Source: an uncultured Bacteroidales bacterium (lineage in GTDB: Bacteria; Bacteroidota; Bacteroidia; Bacteroidales; P3). From it: a stretch of DNA of 47,788 nucleotides. The position numbers were made by a program, and so were the translations under genes. The notes under the pieces are model-generated. The model was not told the origin of the DNA, did no database searches, and was given only the letters and a program-made list of their open reading frames with translations. The first letter of the stretch is position 1. Every line of letters starts with the position of its first letter. The stretch lies in contig ONIP01000029.1 of assembly GCA_900317955.1 (NCBI GenBank), positions 1 through 47,788 on the forward strand. Direction: 5' to 3'. Positions 32,313 to 41,028 of the stretch are shown piece by piece.

Positions 32313-34904
32313 ATGAAAAAAACATTAATGGTTCTAACTTTTGCCCTGTGCGCAACCTTCGTCATGGCACAGACGGCAACTCCCAACCAAGGGAGAGAGT
32401 TGAAAGCCGCCTCTACGGTTTCCACTGCTAAGGCCACTTCTAACAGCTCCATCTTCACTAAGGTTGGCACCCCCGTGTTTACCTGTGATTTCTCTGCTGC
32501 AAATGTAGGCTACTCTACAGGTCTCAAGACTGGCGGTCTCGATGGTCACAGCCAGAACTACGACTACGCTCAATGGAGACGTATCGCCAACAATGACTCC
32601 GCAACCATCGCTGCACAGGCCACTGTCTACCCCGCTATGGTTCAGAACTACTTCGGCAGCCTTGACAATTTCGTTAGTTACCTTAGTAACTATGCCGACT
32701 CCGCTACTTCTTCCGCTGAGAACGGCTTCATGATGATGTCCCTCGTCGACCAGACCACCAGAATGAGCGGTAACTTCAACGCCTATATCCTTTTCGAGCA
32801 TATCGACGCTTCTTCCGCTTCTGTGTTGGACTTCCGTTTCTTCCAGTACTATCGTAAATATTACGATCACTGCTATGTTGACTACAGCACCAACGGCTCC
32901 ACTTGGACCAGCTACGAAATCAACGTCCTCTATCTTGACGTTGATGTCAATGACGCCCTCTGGGGTTTCTATGCTTATGTTCTCCCCATCGCTTGCGCCG
33001 GCCAGTCCGACCTCAGCCTCCGTCTTCGTTACTACAGCCCCGAGTCCCGTAACTCCTACGGTTATTTCTGGTTGGTTGATGACGTTTCAGTCGTCTCCGA
33101 AGATGCTGACCGTATGACCATCCGTGGCGTTCAGGAATATGTTGAAGGTAACTATGGTCTGATTCCTCAGGGCCTTCCTATCGACCCCATTTGGTATGGC
33201 TACATCCAGAACAACGGTTCTAACCCCCGTTCCAATGTCACCGCTTCCCTCCACCACCTGAATGCTGCTCAGGATACTGACAACGAGTTTGTCTCCTTCA
33301 ACAACCAGTCCATCCAGCCCACCGGCTTCAAGGATGTTATCGTTGACAGAGCTGGCCGTATTTTCTACGACTCTGTTGGATATCGTGGTTGGTATGGTTT
33401 CCCCAGCCTTGGTCCTAACGGTACCGGTTCTTACCTGCCCACCCAGACTGCTGGCGACAACTATGTCTACGCTTCCGTTTCCAGCGACGCTGCTGTTTTG
33501 AACCTCGACACCATGTACTACAAAGTTACCACCGCTCAGAACGGTAACTATCGTTGGGGTCACGACCTCGGTGTTCTCACCTACAATCCCCGTAACTACT
33601 GGCTGTTCGGTTTCGTCGGCGTTCCCGTAGGTGGTGAAATCGTTTGGTATGTTACCGAAGATCCCGAAGACGTCCACTTCTACAGTGCAGGTTACATGAT
33701 CACCAGCCGTTACACCACCGCTGATGTGGTTCCCGAAGGTTGGGTTATCCGCGGCGTTGAACTCGTTGCTTCTCCTGTTACCAACTACTACTCCACTGGT
33801 ACTCGCCTCTCCGCTGTTCTCTCCCTCGACCAGTATGTCGATGGTGGCAACTCCGTCCAGTTCCCCTCTATTGTTACCGGTGCTAACGTCAAGCAGGTCA
33901 CTTCCGCTGAGGTTAACGACAGCAACACCATTGGCCGTAACTCCAACGGTTACCTCGAATTCGGCAACTATAACACTGTAGTTATCGAATTCCCCGAGCA
34001 GCCTGAACTCCTCCCCAACACCAGCTATCGTATTGGTTACTCCATTGAGGAAGACAGCTACTTCGCCCTCGCTAACGACGGCTTCACCAGCTATCGTGTT
34101 GCTTCTCCCACCCGTCCCGACACTTATGACACCATCATCCCCTACCGTAGCAATGAGGCTACTGCCAAATATGCTCACCCCTTCGGTGTCAACACCTATC
34201 AGAACTACTTCAACGATCCTTCTTATGGTGGATCCGATGGCAAATCTTCTCGTTTCGCCAGCAGAGCTGACAATCCTATGATTCGTATGCTCGTTGGTCC
34301 TCGTCAGGAAGTTGCCCGCGTCAACATCAGCATTGAGTGCGACAGCTCCGAGTATGGCACCGTTGCTTATGCCGGTCAAGAGGTCTGCAACACCACCATC
34401 AATCCTGCCCAGGGCGGTTCTGCCACCATCACCGCTACCTCCGCTCGCGGCTGCGGCATTGCCCATGTCCTCCTCGATGGTCAGGAAATCGTTCCTTTCG
34501 ATGCCGAGACTGAAGAAGGTGACGAGAGACTCATTGCTGTCTTCGACTCCACCGAACTCATGTACATCTATCAGCTCAGCCTTGAGTACCTCCAGGCCGA
34601 CCACAGCGTTAAGTTCGTCTTCACCGAGCAGGGTGCTCAGATCGGTATCGATCCTGCTGCTGCCGGTATCAGCATGAACCTCCAGCCCAACCCCGCCACC
34701 TCTCAGGTCAACCTGAACATCGAAGGTGTTGCCGGTATGGTTAACTGCATGCTCATCGACATGAGCGGTCGCGTGGTTTACAACCAGAACATCAACGCTG
34801 AAAACGCTCAAGTTATCAACCTGAACGGTCTTGCCAAGGGTGCTTACTTCGTACGCATCACCAACGACAAGTTCAGCAAAGTTGAGAAACTGATTGTTCG
34901 CTAA
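32313..34904 (+). CDS. Secreted protein with T9SS C-terminal sorting domain, 863 residues
   Basis: Signal peptide MKKTLMVLTFALCATFVMA, cut before QT. The large Tyr/Asn/Ser-rich beta domain has no recognised catalytic motif. A repeat-like module near residues 684-790 (EYGTVAYAGQEV, ATITATSARGCGIAHVLLDG, DHSVKFVFTEQ) resembles surface repeat domains. The last 75 residues are a type A sorting domain: MNLQPNPATSQVNLNIEG, LIDMSGRVVYNQ and KGAYFVRITND, ending VEKLIVR. It is exported by type IX secretion and probably cell-surface attached. Codons are strongly biased to C- and T-ending forms, unlike neighbours, suggesting high expression. The frame extends to TTG 32277, but ATG 32313 gives the signal peptide. 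Confidence 0.8.
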   Translation: MKKTLMVLTFALCATFVMAQTATPNQGRELKAASTVSTAKATSNSSIFTKVGTPVFTCDFSAANVGYSTGLKTGGLDGHSQNYDYAQWRRIANNDSATIAAQATVYPAMVQNYFGSLDNFVSYLSNYADSATSSAENGFMMMSLVDQTTRMSGNFNAYILFEHIDASSASVLDFRFFQYYRKYYDHCYVDYSTNGSTWTSYEINVLYLDVDVNDALWGFYAYVLPIACAGQSDLSLRLRYYSPESRNSYGYFWLVDDVSVVSEDADRMTIRGVQEYVEGNYGLIPQGLPIDPIWYGYIQNNGSNPRSNVTASLHHLNAAQDTDNEFVSFNNQSIQPTGFKDVIVDRAGRIFYDSVGYRGWYGFPSLGPNGTGSYLPTQTAGDNYVYASVSSDAAVLNLDTMYYKVTTAQNGNYRWGHDLGVLTYNPRNYWLFGFVGVPVGGEIVWYVTEDPEDVHFYSAGYMITSRYTTADVVPEGWVIRGVELVASPVTNYYSTGTRLSAVLSLDQYVDGGNSVQFPSIVTGANVKQVTSAEVNDSNTIGRNSNGYLEFGNYNTVVIEFPEQPELLPNTSYRIGYSIEEDSYFALANDGFTSYRVASPTRPDTYDTIIPYRSNEATAKYAHPFGVNTYQNYFNDPSYGGSDGKSSRFASRADNPMIRMLVGPRQEVARVNISIECDSSEYGTVAYAGQEVCNTTINPAQGGSATITATSARGCGIAHVLLDGQEIVPFDAETEEGDERLIAVFDSTELMYIYQLSLEYLQADHSVKFVFTEQGAQIGIDPAAAGISMNLQPNPATSQVNLNIEGVAGMVNCMLIDMSGRVVYNQNINAENAQVINLNGLAKGAYFVRITNDKFSKVEKLIVR

Positions 34905-34931
34905 TCATTCGATTCGACAAACATTTTCAAA

Positions 34932-34970
34932 TAAAAGATGTCCCTTGAATAGGGGCATCTTTTTTTTCGC
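34932..34970 (+). terminator. Rho-independent terminator after T9SS cargo gene
   Basis: AAAAGATGTCCC (34934-34945) pairs with GGGGCATCTTTT (34952-34963) with a short loop, followed by a run of eight T. Confidence 0.85.
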
Positions 34971-35262
34971 CTCTTTGCCATCGCGAGTTCTGTCGCGTGG
35001 TGCAGTGCAGAACCGGATTATTAAAGTCCGAAATAAATAGTAATAAAGGCGTATAGGCTATCAACTAATTCCCATCGTTAGTCACTTGAAGCACCTTTGT
35101 TCCACTTTTTAGATCCACTTTTAAAGTTTAATACGTCTGTGTTTCAAGTGGATTCTTAGTTTTGATTGTTTGGCTTAAGCTGTTGTATAATATGATGAAA
35201 GGGACACTTGCGATTGATTGGAGGGTGGGTTCCGGTATTATGTGAAACCGTCTTGCTGAAAA
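34971..35262. other. Intergenic region, no gene seen
   Basis: About 290 bp. A repeated CCACTTTT/AAGTGGAT motif occurs near 35090-35155. No ORF, promoter box or structured RNA recognised. Confidence 0.4.
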
Positions 35263-35305
35263 AGAAACAGGCTGACAGGGTTTTCCTGCCAGCCTGTTTT
35301 GTTTG
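35263..35305 (-). terminator. Terminator after yicC (bidirectional form)
   Basis: AAACAGGCTG (35265-35274) and CAGCCTGTTT (35290-35299) with a 15-nt loop, located 13 bases beyond the yicC stop. Confidence 0.7.
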
Positions 35306-35317
35306 TTTTGTTTGGGA

Positions 35318-36184
35318 CTATAGTATGTTGCCCAGCTGTTCTTTTATTTTTTCGAGTTCGTCTTTCATTTCTACTACAAGTTTCTGTATTTCGACGTGGT
35401 TGGCTTTTGAGCCGGTAGTGTTTATTTCCCGCCCCATTTCTTGGGCAACGAAACCGAGTTTTTTTCCGCAGTTTTCTTCGTTTTCCAGGGTTTGGAGGAA
35501 GTAGTCGATGTGTTTGGCAAGACGGATTTTTTCTTCGGTTATGTCGAGTTTTTCGAGGTAGTAGATTATTTCTTGTTCAAAGCGGTTGCTGTCTACGTCT
35601 TTGATGGCGGCTTCGTCAAGGTAGCGGTGGATGCGTTCTTTGGCCGTGTCGATGCGTTCCTGTTCGTATTGGGGGATGAGGGATAGTTTCTGTTTGATGA
35701 GGTCGAGGTGCTTCAGAATGTCGACTTTGAGTATCTCTCCTTCTTGTTTGCGGAAGCAGTCGGCTTCGTTAATGGTTTCTTTGATGGCGCAGGAGAGGGT
35801 TTCCCAGTCGCTGTCGCTAAGGTCGGTGTTGTCGTCTGTGAGCCATACGTCGGGCATGGAGAGGATGGTTTGGAGGAGGTTGTCGGTAGGCTGGTAGAGT
35901 TCGTTGGCGAGTTGTTTGAGCTCGTTGTAGCGTTGTGTGGCCAGTTCGTTGTTGACATGTGCTGCCGAGGCGGTGGTGCTTTCTTCGGTGATGGTAAAGT
36001 CTATTTTGCCTCTCTCGAGGGGGGTGACGAAGACACGTATGTCGAGTTCTTTATGACGAAGGGCGGCGGGTAGTTTTACGTTGACGTCGAGGGTTTTGCT
36101 GTTGAGGGTTTTGATTTCTATGGTGTATTTTCTGTTGTCGTGGGTGATGCATTGCCGTTTGGCAAATCCGGTCATTGATTTCAT
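35318..36184 (-). CDS. yicC: YicC family endoribonuclease-like protein
   Basis: The 288-residue protein has the YicC N-terminal domain (MKSMTGFAKRQC, TIEIKTLNSKTLDVNVKLP) and the C-terminal DUF1732 segment (GKKLGFVAQEMGREINTTGSKANHVEIQKLVVEMKDELEKIKEQ). Both ends are diagnostic. YicC/YloC proteins cleave RNA and influence stress RNAs. Downstream of apbE by 38 bp, probably the same transcript; gmk, a frequent partner, is not adjacent. Confidence 0.93.
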   Translation of the reverse strand: MKSMTGFAKRQCITHDNRKYTIEIKTLNSKTLDVNVKLPAALRHKELDIRVFVTPLERGKIDFTITEESTTASAAHVNNELATQRYNELKQLANELYQPTDNLLQTILSMPDVWLTDDNTDLSDSDWETLSCAIKETINEADCFRKQEGEILKVDILKHLDLIKQKLSLIPQYEQERIDTAKERIHRYLDEAAIKDVDSNRFEQEIIYYLEKLDITEEKIRLAKHIDYFLQTLENEENCGKKLGFVAQEMGREINTTGSKANHVEIQKLVVEMKDELEKIKEQLGNIL

Positions 36185-36222
36185 GGTGTGGGTGGTTTGT
36201 GTTTTTGTATTGTCGGGGTGGA

Positions 36223-37248
36223 TTATTTTTGTATTATTGAATCGAAGGCTGGTGTGGAGTGGGTGCGGTATTCACCGTTTTCGTTGTAGATGAAGTATAC
36301 GGCCTGGATGTCGGGGTTTTCGGGGTGGCTGTTGATAAACTGGAGTGATTGCTCGAGGCCCATGACCATGAATGCTGTGGCCATGGCGTCGGCATACCAG
36401 GCGTGGTCGCTGATTACGGAGACGCTGAGGAGAGCGTGGTCGACAGGGCGGCCGGTGGCGGGGTTGATGGTGTGGGAGTATCGGATGCCGTCTTTTTCGT
36501 AGTATTTGCGGTAGTTGCCAGAGGTGACGACGGATTTGTCGTGGAGGTTGATGATGGTTTCGATGTTTTGGACGGTGTCGTAGAAGTGTGTGGCGGGGCG
36601 TTCGATGCCTACGGACCAGTTTTCGCCGTTTTCTTTAGTGCCTTTGGCGAGGACTTCGCCGCCGATATTGATGATGTAGTTGTTGATGCCAAGGCTGTCG
36701 AAGAGGTGTCCGATAAGGTCGGAGGTGTAGCCTTGGGCTATTGCGTTGAAGTCGAATTCAAAGGGTTCGAGGTGGCGCAGGGTGTAGGTGGGGGAGGGGA
36801 GTGAGAGGTTGCTATCGGCGATGAGATAGGTTTGGCGTGAGAGTTGGCTGAGGATGGTGTCAATTTGTTGTTGTGTTACTTCGGTGCGTTTTTCGAAGCC
36901 GAAGCCGTATAGTTTGACGAGAGTGCCGATGCGGCAGTCGAGTGCGCCGTTGGTGTAAAGGCGCATAGTGTTTGCTTTGGTGAGAAGGTCGTGGAAGAGG
37001 GGTGTGATGAGGGAGTCAGTGCCGTTGTTGATGCGGCGGATGAGTGAGTTTTCGTTCCAGAGGGAGAGGGTGTTGTCGACGAGGGTGAGGATGGAGTCGA
37101 TTTGCGGGGTGAGGTTGCGTTGTTGTTGGTCGTAGTAGCGTATGGTGTAGTAGGAACCCTGGGTTTCGCCTTGGAGAGTGACGAGGGGGTCGTGGTGGCA
37201 CGAGGCGAGGGTGAGAGCGGCAATGAGCAGCAGCGCGATGTGTTTCAT
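36223..37248 (-). CDS. apbE: FAD:protein FMN transferase (ApbE)
   Basis: The 341-residue lipoprotein has MKHIALLLIAALTLASC (Cys17). It has the ApbE fold: TQGSYYTIRYYD, FEFDFNAIAQGYTSDLIGHLFDSLG, NYIINIGGEVLAKGTKENGENWSVGIERP, SVVTSGNYRKYYEKDGIRYSHTINPATGRPVDHALLSVSVI. ApbE covalently attaches FMN to flavoproteins such as Nqr/Rnf subunits in the periplasm. The open frame extends to 37275, but that start lies inside the upstream gene's terminator; ATG 37248 puts the signal peptide at the N-terminus. Confidence 0.93.
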   Translation of the reverse strand: MKHIALLLIAALTLASCHHDPLVTLQGETQGSYYTIRYYDQQQRNLTPQIDSILTLVDNTLSLWNENSLIRRINNGTDSLITPLFHDLLTKANTMRLYTNGALDCRIGTLVKLYGFGFEKRTEVTQQQIDTILSQLSRQTYLIADSNLSLPSPTYTLRHLEPFEFDFNAIAQGYTSDLIGHLFDSLGINNYIINIGGEVLAKGTKENGENWSVGIERPATHFYDTVQNIETIINLHDKSVVTSGNYRKYYEKDGIRYSHTINPATGRPVDHALLSVSVISDHAWYADAMATAFMVMGLEQSLQFINSHPENPDIQAVYFIYNENGEYRTHSTPAFDSIIQK

Positions 37249-37256
37249 GGTGTTTA

Positions 37257-37292
37257 AGAAAAAAGCGTCCGACACCGGTGTGCCGGACGCTT
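37257..37292 (-). terminator. Terminator of the 557-residue T9SS gene
   Basis: On the minus strand AAGCGTCCG pairs with CGGACGCTT (37263-37271 with 37284-37292), followed by a T-run. It lies 20 bases after the T9SS gene stop and only 9 bases before the apbE ATG, so read-through or a further promoter must serve apbE. Confidence 0.75.
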
Positions 37293-37311
37293 GTGGTTTG
37301 TTGGGATTACA

Positions 37312-38985
37312 TTATTTGGTGATAATGAATTTGCGGATGACGGTCTCGCCGTTGTTGAGGGTGAGTTGCATGGTGTAGTTGCCTTTGGGGAGGTTGGTGA
37401 GGTTCATGACGGCTTTGCTGCCAAGGTTGTGGTCGACGAGAACTTTCTGGCCAAGGGTATTGAAGATGGTCACTTGGGCGATGCCTTCGGCACTCTCAAT
37501 GTTGAGTTGTCCAACGGTGGGGTTGGGGTAGAGTGAGATGTTGGCGGCTTCGGTGTTGTCGATACCGACGAAGGTAACGATGGTAATCCAGCTGGTGTCG
37601 TGGCAGGCATAGTTGGGAGCGTAGGTGAGGGTGGCTTCAAGAGCGACGTCTATGTTGCCTTGTACGTTGTCGATGCGGAGGGTGTCTTCGCGGGAGGTTT
37701 GGTTGTTGCCGTAGGTCCATTTATAGGTGGCGCCGGCAGTGCAGGTGGGATAGAGGACGGCGGTTTCGCCAGCGTTGAGGTGCCAGTCGCCGTTGATGGC
37801 GGTGATGACAGGTGATTTCTCAATGCGGAGCATGAGGTACATCATGCTGTCGCAGCCGAAGGTGTCGGTGGCGAAGGCGAAACTGGGGGTAGTCTGTGGG
37901 GTGTAGTAGTAGGTGCGTTTGTTGAGATTCCAGTAGAAGCTGTCGCAGGCGTTGACGTAGGTGGTGTCGTAGCCGGATTTGTGGATGGTTACGTTGAGGT
38001 GGATGGTGCTGTCATAGCAGCGATTCCAGCGGCGGTCGGCAAGGATGGTGTCGAAGATGGTGTCGTTGTAGAAGCGAAGGACGGAGGTACCGGTAAGGCT
38101 GCTGACGGTGAAGACAACGCTGTTGCAGCCTACCATGCTGGTGTCGTTTTGGGGCTGGCGGGGGGTCTTGATGTTGAGAGAGAGTTGGCGGTAGGTTACG
38201 CAGTGGGTGGTGGCGTTGGTATCGTCGAAGTGGTAGAGGCCGGGGAGGGTGTAGGTGTGGCCTCTCCAGGTTTTGGAACCGCAGGCAGAGTCGCGTTCGA
38301 CGACGGCGGTGTCGACAACGATGGTGAGGTTGAGGTGGTGGATGCTGTCGCAGTTGGTGACGCTGTCGATGATTTGGTGAGTGTAGGAACCGGAGGTGGT
38401 ATAGACGCTGTCGTACCAAGTGTAGTCGCCGCAGTGTTCTACGCTAACGTTAGTGTGGATGGTGGAGACTATGCTGAGGTCGAGGCAGTCGATATGGGTG
38501 CAGCTGCCGTTGATGGTTGTGTCGTTGTAGATGCCGGAGGCAGTATAGGTGCTGTCATGCCAGGTGTAGCTGCCACAGGTGGAGACGGTGGTGAGGTCGG
38601 TTTCGACCGGGGAGATGGTGAGAACAACGTTGAAGACGCTGTCGCAGAGACCGGAGCCGGTGGGAGCGACGACAGTGTCGGAATAGTTGCCGGTGGTGGT
38701 GTAGGTGTTGCCGCGCCAGGAATAGGAGCAACGGGTGCTGACGATGACTTGGTCAGAGGTATAGGGAGTGTTGATGGTCAGGTTGAGGACAAAGAGGGTG
38801 TCGTCAGTGGAATTGATGTAGTATACCACGGTGTCGGTGGTGTATGTTTGCTGGTTGACAGCCCATGTGAAGGTTTCACATGCAGAAAGGTTGTTGGTGA
38901 TAATGGTGCGTTGGGTTTTGACTTGGGCAAAGGCCAAAGGCATGCAGGCAACGGCCAATAACAGACTTAATAATGCTTTTTTCAT
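37312..38985 (-). CDS. Repeat-containing T9SS surface protein, 557 residues
   Basis: Signal peptide MKKALLSLLLAVACMPLAFA, then seven repeats of about 45-60 residues. Each has C-x2-[YF]-x-W, a YT-x2-G-x-Y strand, and C-[DV]-S-x4-L-x-[LV]-x-I: for example CGSYTWHDSTYTASGIY and CGDYTWYDSVYTTSGSY, with NCDSIHHLNLTI. This beta-sandwich repeat is known from Bacteroidota surface proteins. A PKD-like segment (TAGATYKWTYGNNQTS) and the C-terminal T9SS sorting domain follow (ISLYPNPTVGQLNIESAEG, VTIFNTLGQKVL, LTNLPKGNYTMQL, ending RKFIITK). A probable adhesin or structural surface protein; its target is unknown. Confidence 0.8.
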   Translation of the reverse strand: MKKALLSLLLAVACMPLAFAQVKTQRTIITNNLSACETFTWAVNQQTYTTDTVVYYINSTDDTLFVLNLTINTPYTSDQVIVSTRCSYSWRGNTYTTTGNYSDTVVAPTGSGLCDSVFNVVLTISPVETDLTTVSTCGSYTWHDSTYTASGIYNDTTINGSCTHIDCLDLSIVSTIHTNVSVEHCGDYTWYDSVYTTSGSYTHQIIDSVTNCDSIHHLNLTIVVDTAVVERDSACGSKTWRGHTYTLPGLYHFDDTNATTHCVTYRQLSLNIKTPRQPQNDTSMVGCNSVVFTVSSLTGTSVLRFYNDTIFDTILADRRWNRCYDSTIHLNVTIHKSGYDTTYVNACDSFYWNLNKRTYYYTPQTTPSFAFATDTFGCDSMMYLMLRIEKSPVITAINGDWHLNAGETAVLYPTCTAGATYKWTYGNNQTSREDTLRIDNVQGNIDVALEATLTYAPNYACHDTSWITIVTFVGIDNTEAANISLYPNPTVGQLNIESAEGIAQVTIFNTLGQKVLVDHNLGSKAVMNLTNLPKGNYTMQLTLNNGETVIRKFIITK

Positions 38986-39077
38986 CGTGTGAAAATTTAT
39001 TAGTTAATTCTTTGTTTATTTATTATCAATGGGTTAATCTTTGCGATGCAGTTTGTATTCATCGGTGATATAATATG

Positions 39078-39085
39078 CAAAGATA
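39078..39085 (-). promoter_or_regulatory. -7 box of the 557-residue T9SS gene
   Basis: Minus-strand TATCTTTG, 92 bases before the ATG at 38985. No -33 TTG at standard distance. Confidence 0.5.
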
Positions 39086-39157
39086 GTATTTTTTTTTGAA
39101 TTGGTGATATTTTTATAATAATATTTACATATTTTTGTGTGGAGTGTGTTTTTGGGG

Positions 39158-40576
39158 TCAGGGTTTTAGTATGAGTTCGGCGATGTTTTCTACGTGTTGA
39201 GTGTGTGGGAACATGTCGACGGGTTGTATGTTGCCGACGTTGTAGGCGGGTGCGAGGAGGCTGATGTCACGGGCTTGAGTGGCGGGGTTGCAGCTGACGT
39301 AGATGATGCGTCGGGGCTGCATGGCGAGGAGTTGCTGGATAACTTTTTCGTGCATGCCGGCGCGAGGGGGGTCGGTGACGACAACATCGGGACGGCCGTG
39401 GAGTGCGACAAATTCGGGGGTGAGGACTTTGGCCATGTCGCCGGCGAAGAAAGCGGTGTTGCCAATTTGGTTGTCGATGGCGTTCTGGCGGGCGGCAGCA
39501 ATGGAGTCTTCAACGTATTCTATGCCGATGACTTGTTTGCACATGCGGGCGAGGAAGAGCGCTATGGTGCCGGTTCCAGTGTAGAGGTCGTAGAGGGTGT
39601 CGTTGGGGGTGAGGCGGGCGTATTGAGCAACGAAGGAGTAGAGACGTTGTGCCTGGGGTGAGTTGGTTTGATAGAATGTCTGGGGGCGGATGGTGAAATG
39701 GAGAGAGGGAGCACCGTTGTAGCCTTGCATGATTTCCTGAACGTGGTCTTGTCCGGCGAAGGTGGTGGAGGGGAGGTCGGAGAAGGAGTCGTTGAATTTA
39801 TTGTTGATTATATATTGTAGTGAGGTGATTTGTGGGAAGTTGTCGTGGAGGTGCTGCAATAGGTCTTCCCAGCCGGGGTGTTGTTCGGCAATGACGAGGG
39901 TGACCATCCATTGTCCGGTGCTTGTGTTTCGGATAATGAGGTTGCGGAGGCATCCGGTGTGATTGCGGATGTCGTAGAAGGGCAGTTGGTGTGCAATGGC
40001 GTAGTCGCGGACGGTGAGGCGTATTTGGTCGCTGAGTGAGTGCTGAAGGGCGCAGTGCTCGATATTGAGGACTTTGTCGAATAGGGTAGGGATGTGAAAT
40101 CCGAGGGCGCCGGGTTCGGGCGGGGCATCGGGCGCTGGCAGTTGGTCGTGCCAGGCTTTTGTTGAAAAGGTGAATTCGAGTTTGTTCCGATATTGGAAGA
40201 TGTTGTCGGAACCGCAGATGGGTTGCATGCCTGAGCAGTCGATATGGCCGAGACGTTGGAAGTTGTCGCATACTTGTTGCTGTTTGGCAGCGAGTTGGTC
40301 TTGGTAGTTGAGGTTTTGCCAGCGACACCCGCCACAGGTGCCGAAGTGGGGGCACTGTGGTTGTACGCGTTTGGGAGAAAAGGTGTGGATGGCTACGGCG
40401 CGGCCTTCGGCGTAGTTTTTCTTTTTCTTGAGGATTTTGATGTCGACTACATCGCCGGGGACGACGAAGGGGACAAAGATGACCAGGCCGTCGAGGCGGG
40501 CAATGGCTTTGCCTTCGGCACCGATGTCGGTGATGGTTATGTTTTCAAGAATGGGTTGTTCTTTTTTTCTGCTCAT
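39158..40576 (-). CDS. rlmD: 23S rRNA (uracil-5-)-methyltransferase, RlmD/RumA type
   Basis: The 472-residue protein has an N-terminal TRAM domain (ENITITDIGAEGKAIARLDG), a 4Fe-4S cluster site (C75, C81, C84 in CPHFGTCGGCRW, and a later Cys in IEHCALQHS), and the class I methyltransferase domain with LYDLYTGTGTIALFLARMC, VVTDPPRAGMHEK and the catalytic nucleophile in IYVSCNP. It methylates C5 of uridine in 23S rRNA (or tRNA in some relatives; the exact site is not read here). Transcribed toward the T9SS gene; rpmH is upstream on the same strand beyond a terminator. Confidence 0.92.
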   Translation of the reverse strand: MSRKKEQPILENITITDIGAEGKAIARLDGLVIFVPFVVPGDVVDIKILKKKKNYAEGRAVAIHTFSPKRVQPQCPHFGTCGGCRWQNLNYQDQLAAKQQQVCDNFQRLGHIDCSGMQPICGSDNIFQYRNKLEFTFSTKAWHDQLPAPDAPPEPGALGFHIPTLFDKVLNIEHCALQHSLSDQIRLTVRDYAIAHQLPFYDIRNHTGCLRNLIIRNTSTGQWMVTLVIAEQHPGWEDLLQHLHDNFPQITSLQYIINNKFNDSFSDLPSTTFAGQDHVQEIMQGYNGAPSLHFTIRPQTFYQTNSPQAQRLYSFVAQYARLTPNDTLYDLYTGTGTIALFLARMCKQVIGIEYVEDSIAAARQNAIDNQIGNTAFFAGDMAKVLTPEFVALHGRPDVVVTDPPRAGMHEKVIQQLLAMQPRRIIYVSCNPATQARDISLLAPAYNVGNIQPVDMFPHTQHVENIAELILKP

Positions 40577-40603
40577 GGGTGGGGGGATTTGTGAGAGGGG
40601 TGG

Positions 40604-40640
40604 AGAAAAAAAAAGAAGTACTGCGCGACAATACTTCTTT
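40604..40640 (-). terminator. Terminator after rpmH
   Basis: On the minus strand AGAAGTA (40632-40638 side) pairs with TACTTCT (40614-40620 side), then a T-run of nine (40605-40613 as A on plus). A perfect CTCTTTGCAAAGAG palindrome lies just upstream (40641-40654). Confidence 0.7.
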
Positions 40641-40681
40641 CTCTTTGCAAAGAGTCTATGCTTGGATTTTGAAATCCACTT

Positions 40682-40828
40682 TTAGCGTTCGTCGGAGACG
40701 GTCAGTTTTTTTCTGCCTTTTCTGCGACGTGCAGCCAAAACTTTTCTTCCGTTAGCGGTGGACATTCTCTGACGAAATCCGTGCTTATTAGCTCTTTTTC
40801 TGCGTGATGGTTGAAATGTTCTTTTCAT
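40682..40828 (-). CDS. rpmH: 50S ribosomal protein L34
   Basis: The 48-residue basic protein was read directly from the minus strand: start [20 protein letters not shown], middle [20 protein letters not shown], end KLTVSDER. The N-terminal MKRTFQPS and the GFRx[15 protein letters not shown] blocks are diagnostic for L34. The usual partner rnpA is not next to it. It has its own full promoter and terminator. Confidence 0.95.
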   Translation of the reverse strand: MKRTFQPSRRKRANKHGFRQRMSTANGRKVLAARRRKGRKKLTVSDER

Positions 40829-40850
40829 TTTTAATCAATTTTTGGAGTTG

Positions 40851-40880
40851 CAAAGGTACGAACTTTTTTTCAATTGGCAA
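40851..40880 (-). promoter_or_regulatory. Promoter of rpmH
   Basis: Minus-strand TTG (complement of 40878-40880), 19 bases, then TACCTTTG (40851-40858). Full Bacteroidota consensus. Confidence 0.75.
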
Positions 40881-40960
40881 GAAAAAAGTGTGAAGAATGT
40901 TGCATTGAAGTGTTTAAAGTGTTGAAAATAATTGTTTTGATGATAAAAATTTATTGTTTT

Positions 40961-40992
40961 TTTGAATGGTTCAAAAAAAAGGTGTACCTTTG
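40961..40992 (+). promoter_or_regulatory. Promoter of the 220-residue gene and secG
   Basis: TTTG (40961-40964), 20 bases, TACCTTTG (40985-40992), 36 bases upstream of the ATG at 41029. Full consensus. Confidence 0.75.
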
Positions 40993-41028
40993 CAGTTGCA
41001 ATTGGTAAGGTAAAAAGTTGTTAATGTA

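Noticed and set aside
33087..34811. 574-codon open frame on the minus strand
   Set aside because: It is the antisense of the T9SS cargo gene and is open only because of that gene's extreme codon bias; its product is a Val/Gly/Glu-rich string with no family motifs.
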